NCBI RefSeq assembly: GCF_003287285.1
Contig: NZ_QMIG01000026.1
Location: 1 to 58,474 of the forward strand
DNA: 58,474 nt
Direction: 5' to 3'
Origin: Phytoactinopolyspora halophila
Lineage (GTDB): Bacteria; Actinomycetota; Actinomycetes; Jiangellales; Jiangellaceae
In this document: positions 17,137 through 26,269 of the stretch, in pieces
Numbering within the stretch: the first letter of the stretch is position 1
How the letters are laid out: each line of letters opens with the position of its first letter
Made by a program: the position numbers and the translations under genes
Notes under the pieces: model-generated
Told to the model about the DNA's origin: nothing
Database searches by the model: none
What the model saw: only the letters and a program-made list of their open reading frames with translations

Positions 17137-18717
17137 ATGAACGCTTCCCGCTCTTCGGCGCATCCACCAGTCGTGCGGATCATGGCCGCAGCCGCCGGCG
17201 TGGTGGCAGGTGCCGTGACGCTCGCCGCCGGTGAGCTCGCCGGATTGCTCGTCGGCCCACGGTCGGGGCCGTTCTTCGTCGTCGGTAACACGATCGTTGA
17301 CCTCACACCGGAATGGCTCAAGAGCTTCGCCATCTCCACCTTCGGCGAGAACGACAAGATCGCGCTCTTCGCGTGCCTGGCCACGATGCTGACGTTGCTG
17401 GCGGCCATCGCCGGGTGGTTGCAGCTGCGACGTCCGCCGTGGGGTCTGGTACTGGTCGGGATACTTGGTGCGGTGGCCGCGGTCGCGGCGCTTACCCGGC
17501 CCGGTTCCGATGCCTGGTACGTGATCCCGGCGATCGTAGCCATCGTCTCGGGGTCCCTGACGCTGTGGCTGCTCATCAGTGTCCTGCGCGAACGGCCCGA
17601 GCAGCCGAGCGATTCGGCGCACGCAGACGCACCGCAGCCGCTGCCGAGATCGAGCCGGCGCCGGTTCCTCGTGCTGACCGTGGCGGCCGCCGGTCTGGCC
17701 GTGGCAGCGGCGGCCGGGTCCCGCACCCTCGGGCAGACGAGACAGGACATCCTCGATGCCAGGGCACGGCTCCGGCTGCCCTCCGCGGACGATCCGGCCG
17801 CGCCGCCGCCTGTGGATGCCGAACTCGACGTTCCCGAGATCACGCCGTTCACCACGCCCAATTCGGAGTTCTACCGGGTCGATACGGCGCTGGAGATCCC
17901 CAGGCTGCATCCCGGCGAGTGGCGGCTGCGGATTCACGGGATGGTCGACGAAGCCGTCGAGATCGACTTCGACGATCTCGTGTCATTGCCGCTCGTCGAG
18001 CGAATGATCACGTTGACCTGCGTGTCCAACGAGGTTGGCGGTGAGCTGGCGGGTAACGCCGTGTGGCTGGGATATCCGCTGCGCGCGCTCCTGGAACGGG
18101 CGCGGCCGCACGACGACGCGGACATGGTGCTGTCGACCAGCGTCGACGGCTTTACCGCCAGCACACCACTCGAAGCCTTGACGGATGGCCGGGACGCATT
18201 GCTCGCCGTCGGGATGAACGGCGAGCCGCTACCGATGCGGCACGGATTTCCGGTGCGGATGGTGGTTCCCGGCCTCTACGGCTACGTGTCCGCGACGAAG
18301 TGGGTCACCGACCTCCGGGTCACCAGGTTCGACCGGGAGACGGCGTACTGGACCGACCGTGGCTGGGCGGAGCGGGCACCGATCAAGACGGCGTCGCGGA
18401 TCGACGTCCCCGGCTCGTTCGCCCGCCTGGACGCGGGCCCGAACGTCGTCGCCGGCGTGGCGTGGGCGCAGCGCCGGGGGATCGGCGCCGTGCAGGTCAA
18501 CGTCGACGACGGGGAGTGGTACGAGGCCGAACTCGCCGGTGAGGTCTCGGTGGACACGTGGCGCCAGTGGTTCTGGGAATGGGACGCCGAGCCTGGCCGG
18601 CACACCGTGCGTGTGCGGGCCGTCGATGGCGACGGCGCGCTGCAGACCGGCGAACAAGTCCCGCCGATACCCGACGGCGCGAGCGGCTGGCACTCCGTAG
18701 TGGTGGAGGTGATCTGA
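17137..18717 (+). CDS. Membrane-anchored molybdopterin oxidoreductase (sulfite oxidase/YedY-like)
   Basis: A 526-residue protein. The N-terminal 190 residues hold about five hydrophobic helices. The SUOX-type molybdopterin domain follows ([22 protein letters not shown] onward), with the probable Mo-ligand Cys in [15 protein letters not shown]-terminal Ig-like dimerisation domain ends near WHSVVVEVI. The catalytic domain is likely extracytoplasmic. Candidate activities are methionine-sulfoxide or sulfite redox chemistry, neither provable here. It is first in the SigK-RskA module, which suggests a role in envelope redox homeostasis. Confidence 0.87.
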   Translation: MNASRSSAHPPVVRIMAAAAGVVAGAVTLAAGELAGLLVGPRSGPFFVVGNTIVDLTPEWLKSFAISTFGENDKIALFACLATMLTLLAAIAGWLQLRRPPWGLVLVGILGAVAAVAALTRPGSDAWYVIPAIVAIVSGSLTLWLLISVLRERPEQPSDSAHADAPQPLPRSSRRRFLVLTVAAAGLAVAAAAGSRTLGQTRQDILDARARLRLPSADDPAAPPPVDAELDVPEITPFTTPNSEFYRVDTALEIPRLHPGEWRLRIHGMVDEAVEIDFDDLVSLPLVERMITLTCVSNEVGGELAGNAVWLGYPLRALLERARPHDDADMVLSTSVDGFTASTPLEALTDGRDALLAVGMNGEPLPMRHGFPVRMVVPGLYGYVSATKWVTDLRVTRFDRETAYWTDRGWAERAPIKTASRIDVPGSFARLDAGPNVVAGVAWAQRRGIGAVQVNVDDGEWYEAELAGEVSVDTWRQWFWEWDAEPGRHTVRVRAVDGDGALQTGEQVPPIPDGASGWHSVVVEVI

Positions 18718-18809
18718 CCAGAAGCATCTCACCCGTTGGCACACAGCACCCAGAACGCGAAACCCAGACACGAAGATTCAGCAACTCGATCATGGAAGGA
18801 GTCGCGATC

Positions 18810-19529
18810 ATGCGACAAATCACCCGACGTACATCGGCGGTCCTGGCGGCTGCCGTGACAGTGTCCCTTGCCGTCGCCGCCTGTGGCGACGATGCCAGTG
18901 AAGATGCCGGCAACGGGAGTAACGACGACGCGGCCAGCGCGCCGCAAGAGGACGAATCCGGCGACGACAGCAGCGACATCTCCGACGACGAAGGGGAAGC
19001 CTCCGACGACGAGTCTCGGGAGGGCGAGGCGATGGCCGGGCCCGTCGGGCCGGGATGCGCCGACTATGCGGAGGCGGTTCCGGACGGTCCGGGCTCGGTC
19101 GATGGCATGGCCGAGGACCCGGTGGCGACGGCGGCGTCGAACAACCCGTTGCTGACGACCCTCGTGTCCGCGGTTTCCGGGGAGCTGAACCCGGACGTCG
19201 ACCTGGTGGACACGCTCAACGGCGACGAGTTCACCGTGTTTGCCCCGGTCGACGACGCGTTTGCCGAGGTGGACGACGAGACGCTGGATGCGTTGTCCGA
19301 AGACGCCGATCTGTTGACGACGGTCCTCACTTACCACGTCGTTCCCGGACAGGTGCCACCCGACGAGATCGCCGGTGAGCACGAGACGGTGCAGGGCGAG
19401 AGCGTGACCGTTGAGGGAAGCCCCGACATGCTGACGGTGAACGACGCCGACGTCATCTGTGGTGGCGTCCAGACGGCCAACGCCACCGTGTATCTCATCG
19501 ACGCCGTGCTGATGCCACCGATGGAGTGA
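18810..19529 (+). CDS. Fasciclin-domain lipoprotein (MPT83/MPT70-like)
   Basis: A 239-residue lipoprotein with a lipobox ending at Cys25 (VAACGDD). A very acidic Ser/Asp/Glu spacer comes next, and a single FAS1 domain follows from about residue 108. FAS1 landmarks are [28 protein letters not shown] and [13 protein letters not shown]. Start ATG 18810 is preferred because GGAAGGAG (18795-18802) sits 7 nt upstream. The other in-frame ATG (18792) overlaps that site. Its mycobacterial counterparts MPT70/MPT83 belong to the SigK regulon, which matches the location here. Confidence 0.9.
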   Translation: MRQITRRTSAVLAAAVTVSLAVAACGDDASEDAGNGSNDDAASAPQEDESGDDSSDISDDEGEASDDESREGEAMAGPVGPGCADYAEAVPDGPGSVDGMAEDPVATAASNNPLLTTLVSAVSGELNPDVDLVDTLNGDEFTVFAPVDDAFAEVDDETLDALSEDADLLTTVLTYHVVPGQVPPDEIAGEHETVQGESVTVEGSPDMLTVNDADVICGGVQTANATVYLIDAVLMPPME

Positions 19530-19563
19530 CAGGCGGTGCCCGTCTCCGGCAGCGGGGACGTGA

Positions 19564-19605
19564 CGGGTGGTCTCCCGCCTCCCGGGGAGGGCGGGAGACC
19601 ACCCG
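19564..19605. terminator. Strong hairpin between fasciclin gene and sigK
   Basis: A perfect 16-bp inverted repeat: CGGGTGGTCTCCCGCC (19564-19579) pairs with 19590-19605 around a 10-nt loop that can itself pair partly. No U-tract follows. It starts 35 nt after the fasciclin stop. It may be a 3' stabiliser or partial terminator that keeps the sigma-factor message low relative to the lipoprotein message. Confidence 0.6.
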
Positions 19606-19685
19606 ATCGAGAGTTCATATCGGCGGGCGACCGGGAACGAGGAAGGTATCATCATGCATCTGCGCAGCTTGAGGATTGGCCACTG

Positions 19686-20279
19686 ATGCCTGGGTTACGA
19701 TCCGTCCCATCGGGCGACGACGCCGAGCCGGAGTCCGGTGATGTGCTGGCCGGCTTGTTGAACAGGTCGGCCCGGGGCGACATCGCCGCCTTCGAAAGGA
19801 TCTATGACGACGTGGCCGGTGCGGTGCTGGGTCTCGCGCTGCGGGTGGTGCGCAACCGGGCTCAGGCCGAAGAAGTAGCACAAGATGTGATGGTCGAGGT
19901 GTGGCGCTCGGCAGCGCGATACGCCCCGGAGCGGGGCAGCCCGATGGCGTGGATCATGACCATTGCCCACCGCCGTGCTGTCGATCGGGTGCGCCACGAA
20001 CAGGCGTCGGCTGAACGGGATGACCGGGTTGTGGCCCGGGACGAGCGGCGGCCGGTCGATGAGGTCGCCGAAGAGGTCGAGTCGCGCTTCGAGCGCGAAC
20101 GGACCAGGCGCTGTCTCGGCACGCTCACCGACCTTCAGCGGGAGTCGGTGACCCTGGCGTACTACGACGGCTACACCTACCGGGAGGTCGCGCAGCTGTT
20201 GAACACTCCGCTGGGAACCGTGAAGACGCGATTGCGCGACGGTCTGATCCGGTTACGCGACTGCATGGGCATGGGGTGA
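19686..20279 (+). CDS. sigK: ECF RNA polymerase sigma factor SigK
   Basis: A 197-residue ECF sigma factor. Region 2 is recognisable from IAAFERIYDDVAGAVLGLALRVV through EVWRSAARY, and region 4 from RESVTLAYYDGYTYREVAQLLNTPLGTVKTRLRDGL. Assignment as SigK rests on the adjoining RskA, the fasciclin gene and two cysteines, Cys143 and Cys193. Their 50-residue spacing equals that of the redox-switch pair Cys133/Cys183 of the Mycobacterium tuberculosis protein. The start is ATG 19686, as no other in-frame start has better spacing to GAGGA. Its stop overlaps rskA. Confidence 0.9.
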   Translation: MPGLRSVPSGDDAEPESGDVLAGLLNRSARGDIAAFERIYDDVAGAVLGLALRVVRNRAQAEEVAQDVMVEVWRSAARYAPERGSPMAWIMTIAHRRAVDRVRHEQASAERDDRVVARDERRPVDEVAEEVESRFERERTRRCLGTLTDLQRESVTLAYYDGYTYREVAQLLNTPLGTVKTRLRDGLIRLRDCMGMG

Positions 20280-21076
20280 TGAGGATGGCCGCGAACGCCG
20301 AGATCCACACCCTCGCGACCCCGTATGCGTTGCATGCGTTGTCGGACGAGGACGTAGAGCTGTTCGAGCAGCACCTGGCCGAGTGCGCGGCGTGCCAGGC
20401 AGAGGTCGACGAGATCCGCGAGACCGCGACGCGGCTGGGAACCGCCGCTGCCGTCGTGCCGCCATCCGAGTTGAAGGCCGACGTGATGCGGCGTGTCGCG
20501 CACGTCCGGCCGCTGCCACCCACCGAAGACGTGGATGACGGGGATCGCCGTGCGCTGGAGGCGGGCGTTCGCCGCCGGGGGTGGCGTCGCTGGTGGGGGC
20601 CGGCGGCCACCGGTCTGGCCGCGGCGATGACAGCGGGAGTGATCATGCTCGGCGTCCAGCTGAACGAGACTCGCGATGACCTCGAACGCGCCGAGCAGCT
20701 CGCGACGCAGGTGGAGGAGCTGGTGGCCGCGCCGGACGCGGAGATGATCCACGCCGACGGCGACGCCGCCGCCGGTACCGTCGTCATGGCGCGTTCGCTG
20801 AATACCGCCGTCGTGCTCGCTCGTGATATGGACCCCGTGTCCGCGGAGGAGACGTACCAGATGTGGTTCATCGGTGACGACGGCGCCCGTTCAGCGGGTG
20901 TCCTGGGTGACACCGACGACGGCCAGCTCGGCCCCGTCACGGCGCACGGCCTCGACGATGCGGAGCACATCGGCATCACCGTCGAACCCGCCGGTGGGTC
21001 CGAGCAACCCACGACCGATCCCGTCATGGTGATCGACCTCCCCACCGCACCCTCCTCCCCGTCCTCGTCCCGCTGA
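20279..21076 (+). CDS. rskA: Anti-sigma-K factor RskA
   Basis: A membrane anti-sigma factor of about 265 residues. The cytosolic N-terminal domain has a zinc-type H-x3-C-x2-C motif (His32, Cys36, Cys39). A single membrane helix lies at about 102-122 (WWGPAATGLAAAMTAGVIML), and the extracytoplasmic RskA domain ends in an AEETYQMWFIGDD and AHGLDDAEHIGITVEPAGGS pattern. ATG 20279 overlaps the sigK stop (TGATG); GTG 20276 and ATG 20285 are alternatives. It would hold SigK until regulated proteolysis or a redox signal. The stop codon lies within a long inverted repeat. Confidence 0.92.
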   Translation: MRMAANAEIHTLATPYALHALSDEDVELFEQHLAECAACQAEVDEIRETATRLGTAAAVVPPSELKADVMRRVAHVRPLPPTEDVDDGDRRALEAGVRRRGWRRWWGPAATGLAAAMTAGVIMLGVQLNETRDDLERAEQLATQVEELVAAPDAEMIHADGDAAAGTVVMARSLNTAVVLARDMDPVSAEETYQMWFIGDDGARSAGVLGDTDDGQLGPVTAHGLDDAEHIGITVEPAGGSEQPTTDPVMVIDLPTAPSSPSSSR

Positions 21077-21134
21077 TCATGAACACTTGGCAGGCCGCAC
21101 GGCCTGCCAAGTGTTCATGATCAGCGGGACGAGG
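21063..21134. repeat. Family A hairpin, copy 2: 34-bp perfect inverted repeat
   Basis: Bases 21063-21096 are perfectly complementary to 21101-21134, with a loop of only four bases (GCAC). The arms contain TGATCATGAACACTTGGCAG. The left arm overlaps the last codons and the TGA stop (21074-21076) of rskA. The right arm ends 6 bp before the 3' end of the convergent GntR gene, so this is positioned as a bidirectional terminator. Confidence 0.92.
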
Positions 21135-21140
21135 GCGAGG

Positions 21141-21851
21141 TCAGAAGATGCGGGGGGACTGGGGGAAGCGCAGCTGGATGTTGCCGGTGTCGTCGAACGC
21201 CCGCGCGAAACGGTAGAAGGCCTTCGTCAGGTGCTCCCGCATCGCGGTCTCGGCTTCGTCCGGATCACACGCCTCGATCGCGTGGGCCAGCCGGGCGTGC
21301 TCCTCGATCGTCAACGCGCCATTCGTGTCGGGGGAGTAGAGGCGGAACGCGTGGAAATGACAGTGGGTTTGATCATAGGCATTCTTCACGACGTCGTTTC
21401 CGAGTGCCCCGAGGATGAGCCCGTGAAACCTAGTGTCGTGTTCCAGCAGGTGCTGGCGGATGTCCGGGACTCCCACGATGGCCCGGGTGAACCGTTCGAT
21501 CTCCTCGTGCAGCCACCCGCTGGGGTTACCCAGCCGGTTCACGGCCACGGCGCGCACCGCCCACAGGTCGACCACCAGCCGGAACTCGAAGAGCTGGCGC
21601 AGGCTATCGAGGTCGAGCAGCGGTGTGGTCTGGTACCCCTTCCCGGGAACCTTGTGCAGCAGGTGATCGCCTTCCAGCCGACGCACCGCCTCGCGGATCG
21701 GTGTCTGGGACACGCCGAGCTGCCGCGCGAGCGCGTCGATGTTGACCCGCTCTCCAGGAGCGATGGCGTTCTCCAGGATCAGCGTACGTAGCTGGTGGTA
21801 GACATCGTCGCTCGACAGCCGGCGGGAATGCGCACCATCCGCGGTCGGCAT
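21141..21851 (-). CDS. GntR-family regulator (FadR/FCD subfamily)
   Basis: A 236-residue repressor. The N-terminal winged helix contains LGVSQTPIREAVRRLEGDHLL, and the all-helical FCD ligand domain (LFEFRLVVDLWAVRAVAVNR, LEHDTRFHGLILGALGN, RLAHAIEACDPDEAETAMREHL) carries metal/ligand-type His and Asp. It is the last gene of the leftward sugar-acid operon. ATG 21851 is chosen because GGGAGGAG precedes it by 7 nt. GTG 21854 is possible. It probably represses the operon until a sugar acid or its product binds. Confidence 0.88.
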   Translation of the reverse strand: MPTADGAHSRRLSSDDVYHQLRTLILENAIAPGERVNIDALARQLGVSQTPIREAVRRLEGDHLLHKVPGKGYQTTPLLDLDSLRQLFEFRLVVDLWAVRAVAVNRLGNPSGWLHEEIERFTRAIVGVPDIRQHLLEHDTRFHGLILGALGNDVVKNAYDQTHCHFHAFRLYSPDTNGALTIEEHARLAHAIEACDPDEAETAMREHLTKAFYRFARAFDDTGNIQLRFPQSPRIF

Positions 21852-23071
21852 CACGGCTCCTCCCGGGAACGGCTACCGTCACGCTGGCAGGTCTCAGGAT
21901 TCCTGGCCATGACGGTACGTGTAGTCAAGTACTCAGTCAGCGCGCGAATCCCGAACGTCCATTGCGGCAGGGAGGCGGTGTCCGCGACCTCGTTGACCAG
22001 GGTGCCCAGATGCGTGCTGTGAATCGACACGCGGTCGCCGTGCTTGTGGGTGAATCCCATCCCGGGAGTGTCCCGATCCTGCACCGGCGCGAACAGCGTC
22101 CCCGTGTACAGCGCGAATCCGTCCGGGTACTGGTGGTGTGGGCCGTACGTCGCGTCGATGAGCTGTTCGAAGGGACGGCTGAGCCGGCCGACGCTGTTCT
22201 CGCCCTCCAGCACGTATCCGTCGTCGGCCCCGTCGACCCGCAACGTGATCCGCTCCTCGCGGGCGGTGTCCACCGTGAAAGATTCGTCGAACAGCCGGAT
22301 CAGCGGGCCGATCGCACTGGAGGCGTTGTTGTCCTTGGCCATCCCCAGCAGCAGGGCGCTGCGGCCCTCGACATCGCGCAGGTTCACATCGTTGCCCAGG
22401 GTGCAGCCGCGTGCCCGGCCCCGGGAATCGACGATGAGTACGAGCTCGGGCTCCGGGTTGTTCCACGACGAGAACTGCGGGACGCCGATCCCGGCCCCGT
22501 AGCCGACGGACGAGAGCACCGGGGCTTTGGTGAACACCTCGGGGTCCGGCCCGAGCCCCACCTCCAGATACTGCGACCACATGCCTTCGCGGACCAGCAC
22601 CTCTTTGATCTCCTCCGCGGCCGGGGAGCCGGGTACCACCGCGCCGATCTCGTCGTGCAGCACGCCGCCGACGCGCTCGCGCAGCTCGGCCGCCCGTCCG
22701 GGGTCTCCCGCGCAGCGTTCCTCGATGACCCGTTCGATCATGCTGTCGACGAAGGTCACCCCGCAGGCCTTGACCACCTGCAGATCCACGGGGGCGAGCA
22801 GGTGCGGGCGATCGTGGTCGCGGGCGAGCGACGCGTCGACGAGATCGGTGAGCCGCCAGCGGCGGGCACTTCCGATGTCGCGGATACTGGCCGTATCGGC
22901 GGCGTCGACGGTTTCGAGCAGCTGCGACGTGGTGGGCGCGACGTGGAAAAGGTCGACGACGTCGTCGCCGGAAACCAGGACCGGCCGGGGCCCGCCGGTC
23001 TCGGTGTCCCAGACCCGGCCGACGAGCGTCGCGGAGGCGGCGTCGTCGGGAAGCATTCCAGCCGTGGCCAT
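21851..23071 (-). CDS. Fumarylacetoacetate hydrolase-family protein
   Basis: A 406-residue FAH-fold enzyme. Motifs include the active-site region KACGVTFVDSMIERVIEE, the metal-ligand core PEPELVLIVDSRGRARGCTLGNDVNLRDVEGR, and MAKDNNASSAIGPLI. Family members act on 2-keto-3-deoxy sugar acids as dehydratases or on 2,4-diketo acids as hydrolases. Next to an L-fuconate dehydratase-like enzyme this should be the following or terminal step. Its ATG overlaps the stop of that upstream gene (TGATG), and its own stop overlaps the GntR start. Confidence 0.85.
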   Translation of the reverse strand: MATAGMLPDDAASATLVGRVWDTETGGPRPVLVSGDDVVDLFHVAPTTSQLLETVDAADTASIRDIGSARRWRLTDLVDASLARDHDRPHLLAPVDLQVVKACGVTFVDSMIERVIEERCAGDPGRAAELRERVGGVLHDEIGAVVPGSPAAEEIKEVLVREGMWSQYLEVGLGPDPEVFTKAPVLSSVGYGAGIGVPQFSSWNNPEPELVLIVDSRGRARGCTLGNDVNLRDVEGRSALLLGMAKDNNASSAIGPLIRLFDESFTVDTAREERITLRVDGADDGYVLEGENSVGRLSRPFEQLIDATYGPHHQYPDGFALYTGTLFAPVQDRDTPGMGFTHKHGDRVSIHSTHLGTLVNEVADTASLPQWTFGIRALTEYLTTRTVMARNPETCQRDGSRSREEP

Positions 23072-24396
23072 CAGGAACGTCCCTCGCCACCTGCGCCGGC
23101 CTCCAGCTCGCGCCACCCCGGGCCATCCGGATAGACCCACGTGTCCAGCGAGCTCTCCAGCATCTCCGCGCCGATCCCGGGCGCGCGGGGAGCCAGGTAG
23201 TTCCCGTCGCGCATCCGTACCGGCTCGGCGAAGTGCTCGTGGAGGTGGTCGACATATTCGATGACGCGGTCGCGCATGCTCGCGCTGACGGCAGCGTAGT
23301 CGAAGAACGAGAAGTGCTGCACCAGCTCGCACAAGCCCACGCCGCCGGCGTGGGGGCAGACCGGAACCCCGAATTTCGCGGCGAGTACGAGGTTGGCGAG
23401 GTTCTCGTTCACCCCGGCAACCCGGGTGGAGTCGATCTGCATGACGTCGATCGCGCCGGCCTGCAGCAGCTGCTTGAACACGATCCGGTTGGCGACGGCC
23501 TCGCCCGTGGCGACCTTCACCGGAGCCACGCCACGGCGGATGTCGCGATGACCGAGTACGTCGTCGGTGCTGGTCGGTTCCTCGATCCACCACGGGTCGA
23601 ACTCCGCAAGCGCGTTCACCCAGGTGATGGCGTCGTCGACTTCCCAGCGCTGGTTCGCGTCTATCCCGATCTTCACATCAGGTCCGACGGCTTCGCGGGC
23701 CAGGCGCATCCGTCGCCGGTCGTGGTCGAGATCGCCACCGACCTTCAGCTTGACCATGTCGAACCCCTCGGCGACGGCGTCCTTGCACAGCCGCACCAGC
23801 TTCTCGTCGCTGTAGCCGAGCCAGCCCGGCGTGGTCGTGTAGGCGGGGTAGCCGTGCTGCTGGAGCTCGTTGATACGTTCCTGCTTGCCCGGCTCGGCAC
23901 GGCGCAGGATCTCCAGCGCCTCCTCAGGGGTGAGTGCGTTGCCGATGTGCGTGAAGTCGATCGCGCGCACGATCTCCTCGGCAGGCAGCTCGGCAAGCAA
24001 CAACCACAGCGGCTTGCCGGCCCGGCGGGCACGCAGGTCCCACAGGGCGTTGACGAGGCCCCCGCAGGCCATGTGCGAGACGCCCTTCTCCGGACCGAGC
24101 CAGCGCAGCTGCGAATCGTGCACGAGCAGCCGCGACGCGGCGGCCATGTCGCCGAGGAGCTCGTCGACGTCGCGTCCGCGCAGCAGCTCGCCGTAGCTTT
24201 GCATGGCCCGGACCACCAGCTCGTTCCCGCGGCCCCCGGTGAACACCAGGGCGTGCCCGGTCTCGTCGTCGCTCGTGGTGATGGTGACGTAGGCGGCGGA
24301 ATAGTCAGGGTCGACGTTGACCGCGTCGGAGCCGTCCAGCTCCAGCGAGGTGGGAAAGCGGACGTCGCGGGTGTGTACGGATGTGATGCGGGACAA
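23071..24396 (-). CDS. fucD: L-fuconate dehydratase-like enolase-superfamily enzyme
   Basis: A 441-residue enolase-superfamily member that closely resembles FucD/ENOSF1 proteins. The N-terminus has [20 protein letters not shown]. The KLKVGGD motif provides the catalytic lysine region. Metal ligands lie in [25 protein letters not shown] and [10 protein letters not shown], and the general-base histidine region is [15 protein letters not shown]. The reaction is L-fuconate to 2-keto-3-deoxy-L-fuconate plus water. A closely related acid sugar cannot be excluded. The start is TTG 24396 behind AGGTGA, a weak start for a mid-operon gene. Confidence 0.88.
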   Translation of the reverse strand: MSRITSVHTRDVRFPTSLELDGSDAVNVDPDYSAAYVTITTSDDETGHALVFTGGRGNELVVRAMQSYGELLRGRDVDELLGDMAAASRLLVHDSQLRWLGPEKGVSHMACGGLVNALWDLRARRAGKPLWLLLAELPAEEIVRAIDFTHIGNALTPEEALEILRRAEPGKQERINELQQHGYPAYTTTPGWLGYSDEKLVRLCKDAVAEGFDMVKLKVGGDLDHDRRRMRLAREAVGPDVKIGIDANQRWEVDDAITWVNALAEFDPWWIEEPTSTDDVLGHRDIRRGVAPVKVATGEAVANRIVFKQLLQAGAIDVMQIDSTRVAGVNENLANLVLAAKFGVPVCPHAGGVGLCELVQHFSFFDYAAVSASMRDRVIEYVDHLHEHFAEPVRMRDGNYLAPRAPGIGAEMLESSLDTWVYPDGPGWRELEAGAGGEGRS

Positions 24397-24420
24397 GAGC
24401 GATCACCTTTCTGATGCATC

Positions 24421-25701
24421 CTAGGCCAGTCCCAGGAGGGTGGGCAGCCACAAGCTGACGGCGGGTACGAACGTGACGACGAGCAACACGACGAGCATCG
24501 GCACGTAGAACGGCATGACACCGCGGATCACCGTCGTCACCGGTGTGGAGGTCACGCCCGACAGCACGAAATGCAGCAGGCCGACCGGCGGTGTCAACAG
24601 GCCGAGCAGGAGATTGAAGATCACGATCGCCGCGAAGTGCATCGGGTGTATCCCGAAGGTTTCGGCCACCGGGGCGAGCACCGGGACGACGATGAGGATG
24701 GCGGCGGTGGGTTCGAGCACGGCACCGATCACCAGCAGGAACACGTTCACCAGGATGAGGAAGATGATGGGGTGATTCGTGACCTGGAGAATGAGATCGG
24801 CGATGGCTTGCGGTGCGCGTTCCCGGGCGAGCACCCAGCCGAACAGAGCGGCACCGGCGACGATGAGCAGGACCGACCCGGCTGTCTCCACCGTCTGCAG
24901 GATGACGTGGTAAATCTTTCGCCAGGTCAGCGCGCGATACGCGAGGGCGAGCAGGAAAATGTAGAGAACGCCGCTGGCCGAAGCCTCGGTCGGGGTGACG
25001 ATGCCGCCGAGGATTCCACCGAGAATGATCACAGCAGCACCGGCCGCCGGCAGTGCGGCCAGCAGCTCCTTGCCCCGGACCGACCATGATGCCCTGGATT
25101 CTCGCAGCTCTTCCTTGGCGCGCGTCATCCACCACACCGTGACGCACAGGCACACGACCAGGACGAGTGCTGGCAGGATGCCGGTGACGAACAGCGCTCC
25201 CACGGACAGGCCGGCCGTCACCGCGTAGATGATGGCCGGAATGCTCGGCGGGATCAGCGGCGCGATGACCGACGACGCGCCGGTGATGCCGACGCTGAAG
25301 GAACGGCTGTAACCACGCTTGACCATCGCCGGCACCTGTACCCGGCCCATGGCCGCGGCGTCGGCGATGGCGGCGCCGGACATCCAGGAGAAGCCGAAGC
25401 TCGTCGCCACGTTGACATAGCCGAGACTGCCGCGCACGTGCCCCAGAAACGCGACCGCCGCACCGTAGACCCGGTCGGTGATGCCCGAGACGTTGGCGAG
25501 ATTGCCCAGCAGGATGAACATGGGCACGGCCAGGATCGGGAAACTGTTGACCCCGGACAGGGTCTGCTGCACCGCCAGCTCCAGCGACGCCGATCCGTCC
25601 ACGAGGACATACACCAACCCGGGTGTGAGCAGCGCGATCGCGACGGGAACCCGCAGCATGAGAAGGACGATCAGGGCGGCCAGCATGAGGAGGAGAGTCA
25701 T
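24421..25701 (-). CDS. dctM: TRAP transporter large permease (DctM)
   Basis: A 426-residue DctM-family protein with 11-12 hydrophobic helices. Family-typical stretches are LLTPGLVYVLVDG, MFILLGNLANVSGI, IADAAAMGRVQVPAMVKRGYS, ASSVIAPLIPPSIPAIIYA and GLLTPPVGLLHFVLSGVT. It is the ion-coupled translocation subunit of a tripartite transporter. Start ATG 25701 is 7 nt after the dctQ stop and follows GAGG. With DctQ and DctP it should import the acid sugar degraded by the downstream enzymes. Confidence 0.93.
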   Translation of the reverse strand: MTLLLMLAALIVLLMLRVPVAIALLTPGLVYVLVDGSASLELAVQQTLSGVNSFPILAVPMFILLGNLANVSGITDRVYGAAVAFLGHVRGSLGYVNVATSFGFSWMSGAAIADAAAMGRVQVPAMVKRGYSRSFSVGITGASSVIAPLIPPSIPAIIYAVTAGLSVGALFVTGILPALVLVVCLCVTVWWMTRAKEELRESRASWSVRGKELLAALPAAGAAVIILGGILGGIVTPTEASASGVLYIFLLALAYRALTWRKIYHVILQTVETAGSVLLIVAGAALFGWVLARERAPQAIADLILQVTNHPIIFLILVNVFLLVIGAVLEPTAAILIVVPVLAPVAETFGIHPMHFAAIVIFNLLLGLLTPPVGLLHFVLSGVTSTPVTTVIRGVMPFYVPMLVVLLVVTFVPAVSLWLPTLLGLA

Positions 25702-25708
25702 GGCAGCC

Positions 25709-26269
25709 TCAGATCCCTTCCTTCTCGACGCTGTCCATGGCCTTCGGGACTTCCCGCGGGTGGCGCACGTTCACGTAGATGTTGAACAGGCTGTGCGCGA
25801 GCATCAGGCCGAACCCGATGAAGCCGGCCAGGTAGATGACGCTCACGGGCAGCCCGGTCGCCGGCGCGTGGGTGGTCGCCTCCCCGGCGGCGCCGAACGC
25901 CGCCACCGTCATGGAACCGGCCACCAGCACGACCACGAGCATGGCGAACGTGTCCACCGCGACCGCCAGCCGCCGGCCGAGCCCGGCCATGAGGAGGTCC
26001 ACCGAGATGTGCAGCCGGCGAGCGGTGACGTAGCCGGCCGCGGCAAACGTGAGCCAGACCAGCAGGAAGCGCGCCACCTCCTCGGTCCACGGCAGCGGGC
26101 TGGAGAACACGTACCGCGTCACCACCTGCAAGAAGATGACGGAGAACGTCGCCACGAGCAGCAGGCAGCACACCGCGCGTTCGAGCTGCATCGCCGCCCG
26201 GTAGGGACGGGATACGCGCTCAAGATAGTCGGGAGCGTCCGGCGCGTCGTCCTCCCCAGATGGGGTCAT
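25709..26269 (-). CDS. dctQ: TRAP transporter small permease (DctQ)
   Basis: A 186-residue DctQ protein with four membrane helices. Landmarks are AVCCLLLVATFSVIFLQVVTRYVFSSPLPWTEEVARFLLVWLTF and the HISVDLLMAGL segment. The acidic N-terminal 30 residues are cytosolic and extra to the core. The ATG at 26269 overlaps the dctP stop by four bases. It is the membrane partner of DctM. Confidence 0.92.
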   Translation of the reverse strand: MTPSGEDDAPDAPDYLERVSRPYRAAMQLERAVCCLLLVATFSVIFLQVVTRYVFSSPLPWTEEVARFLLVWLTFAAAGYVTARRLHISVDLLMAGLGRRLAVAVDTFAMLVVVLVAGSMTVAAFGAAGEATTHAPATGLPVSVIYLAGFIGFGLMLAHSLFNIYVNVRHPREVPKAMDSVEKEGI

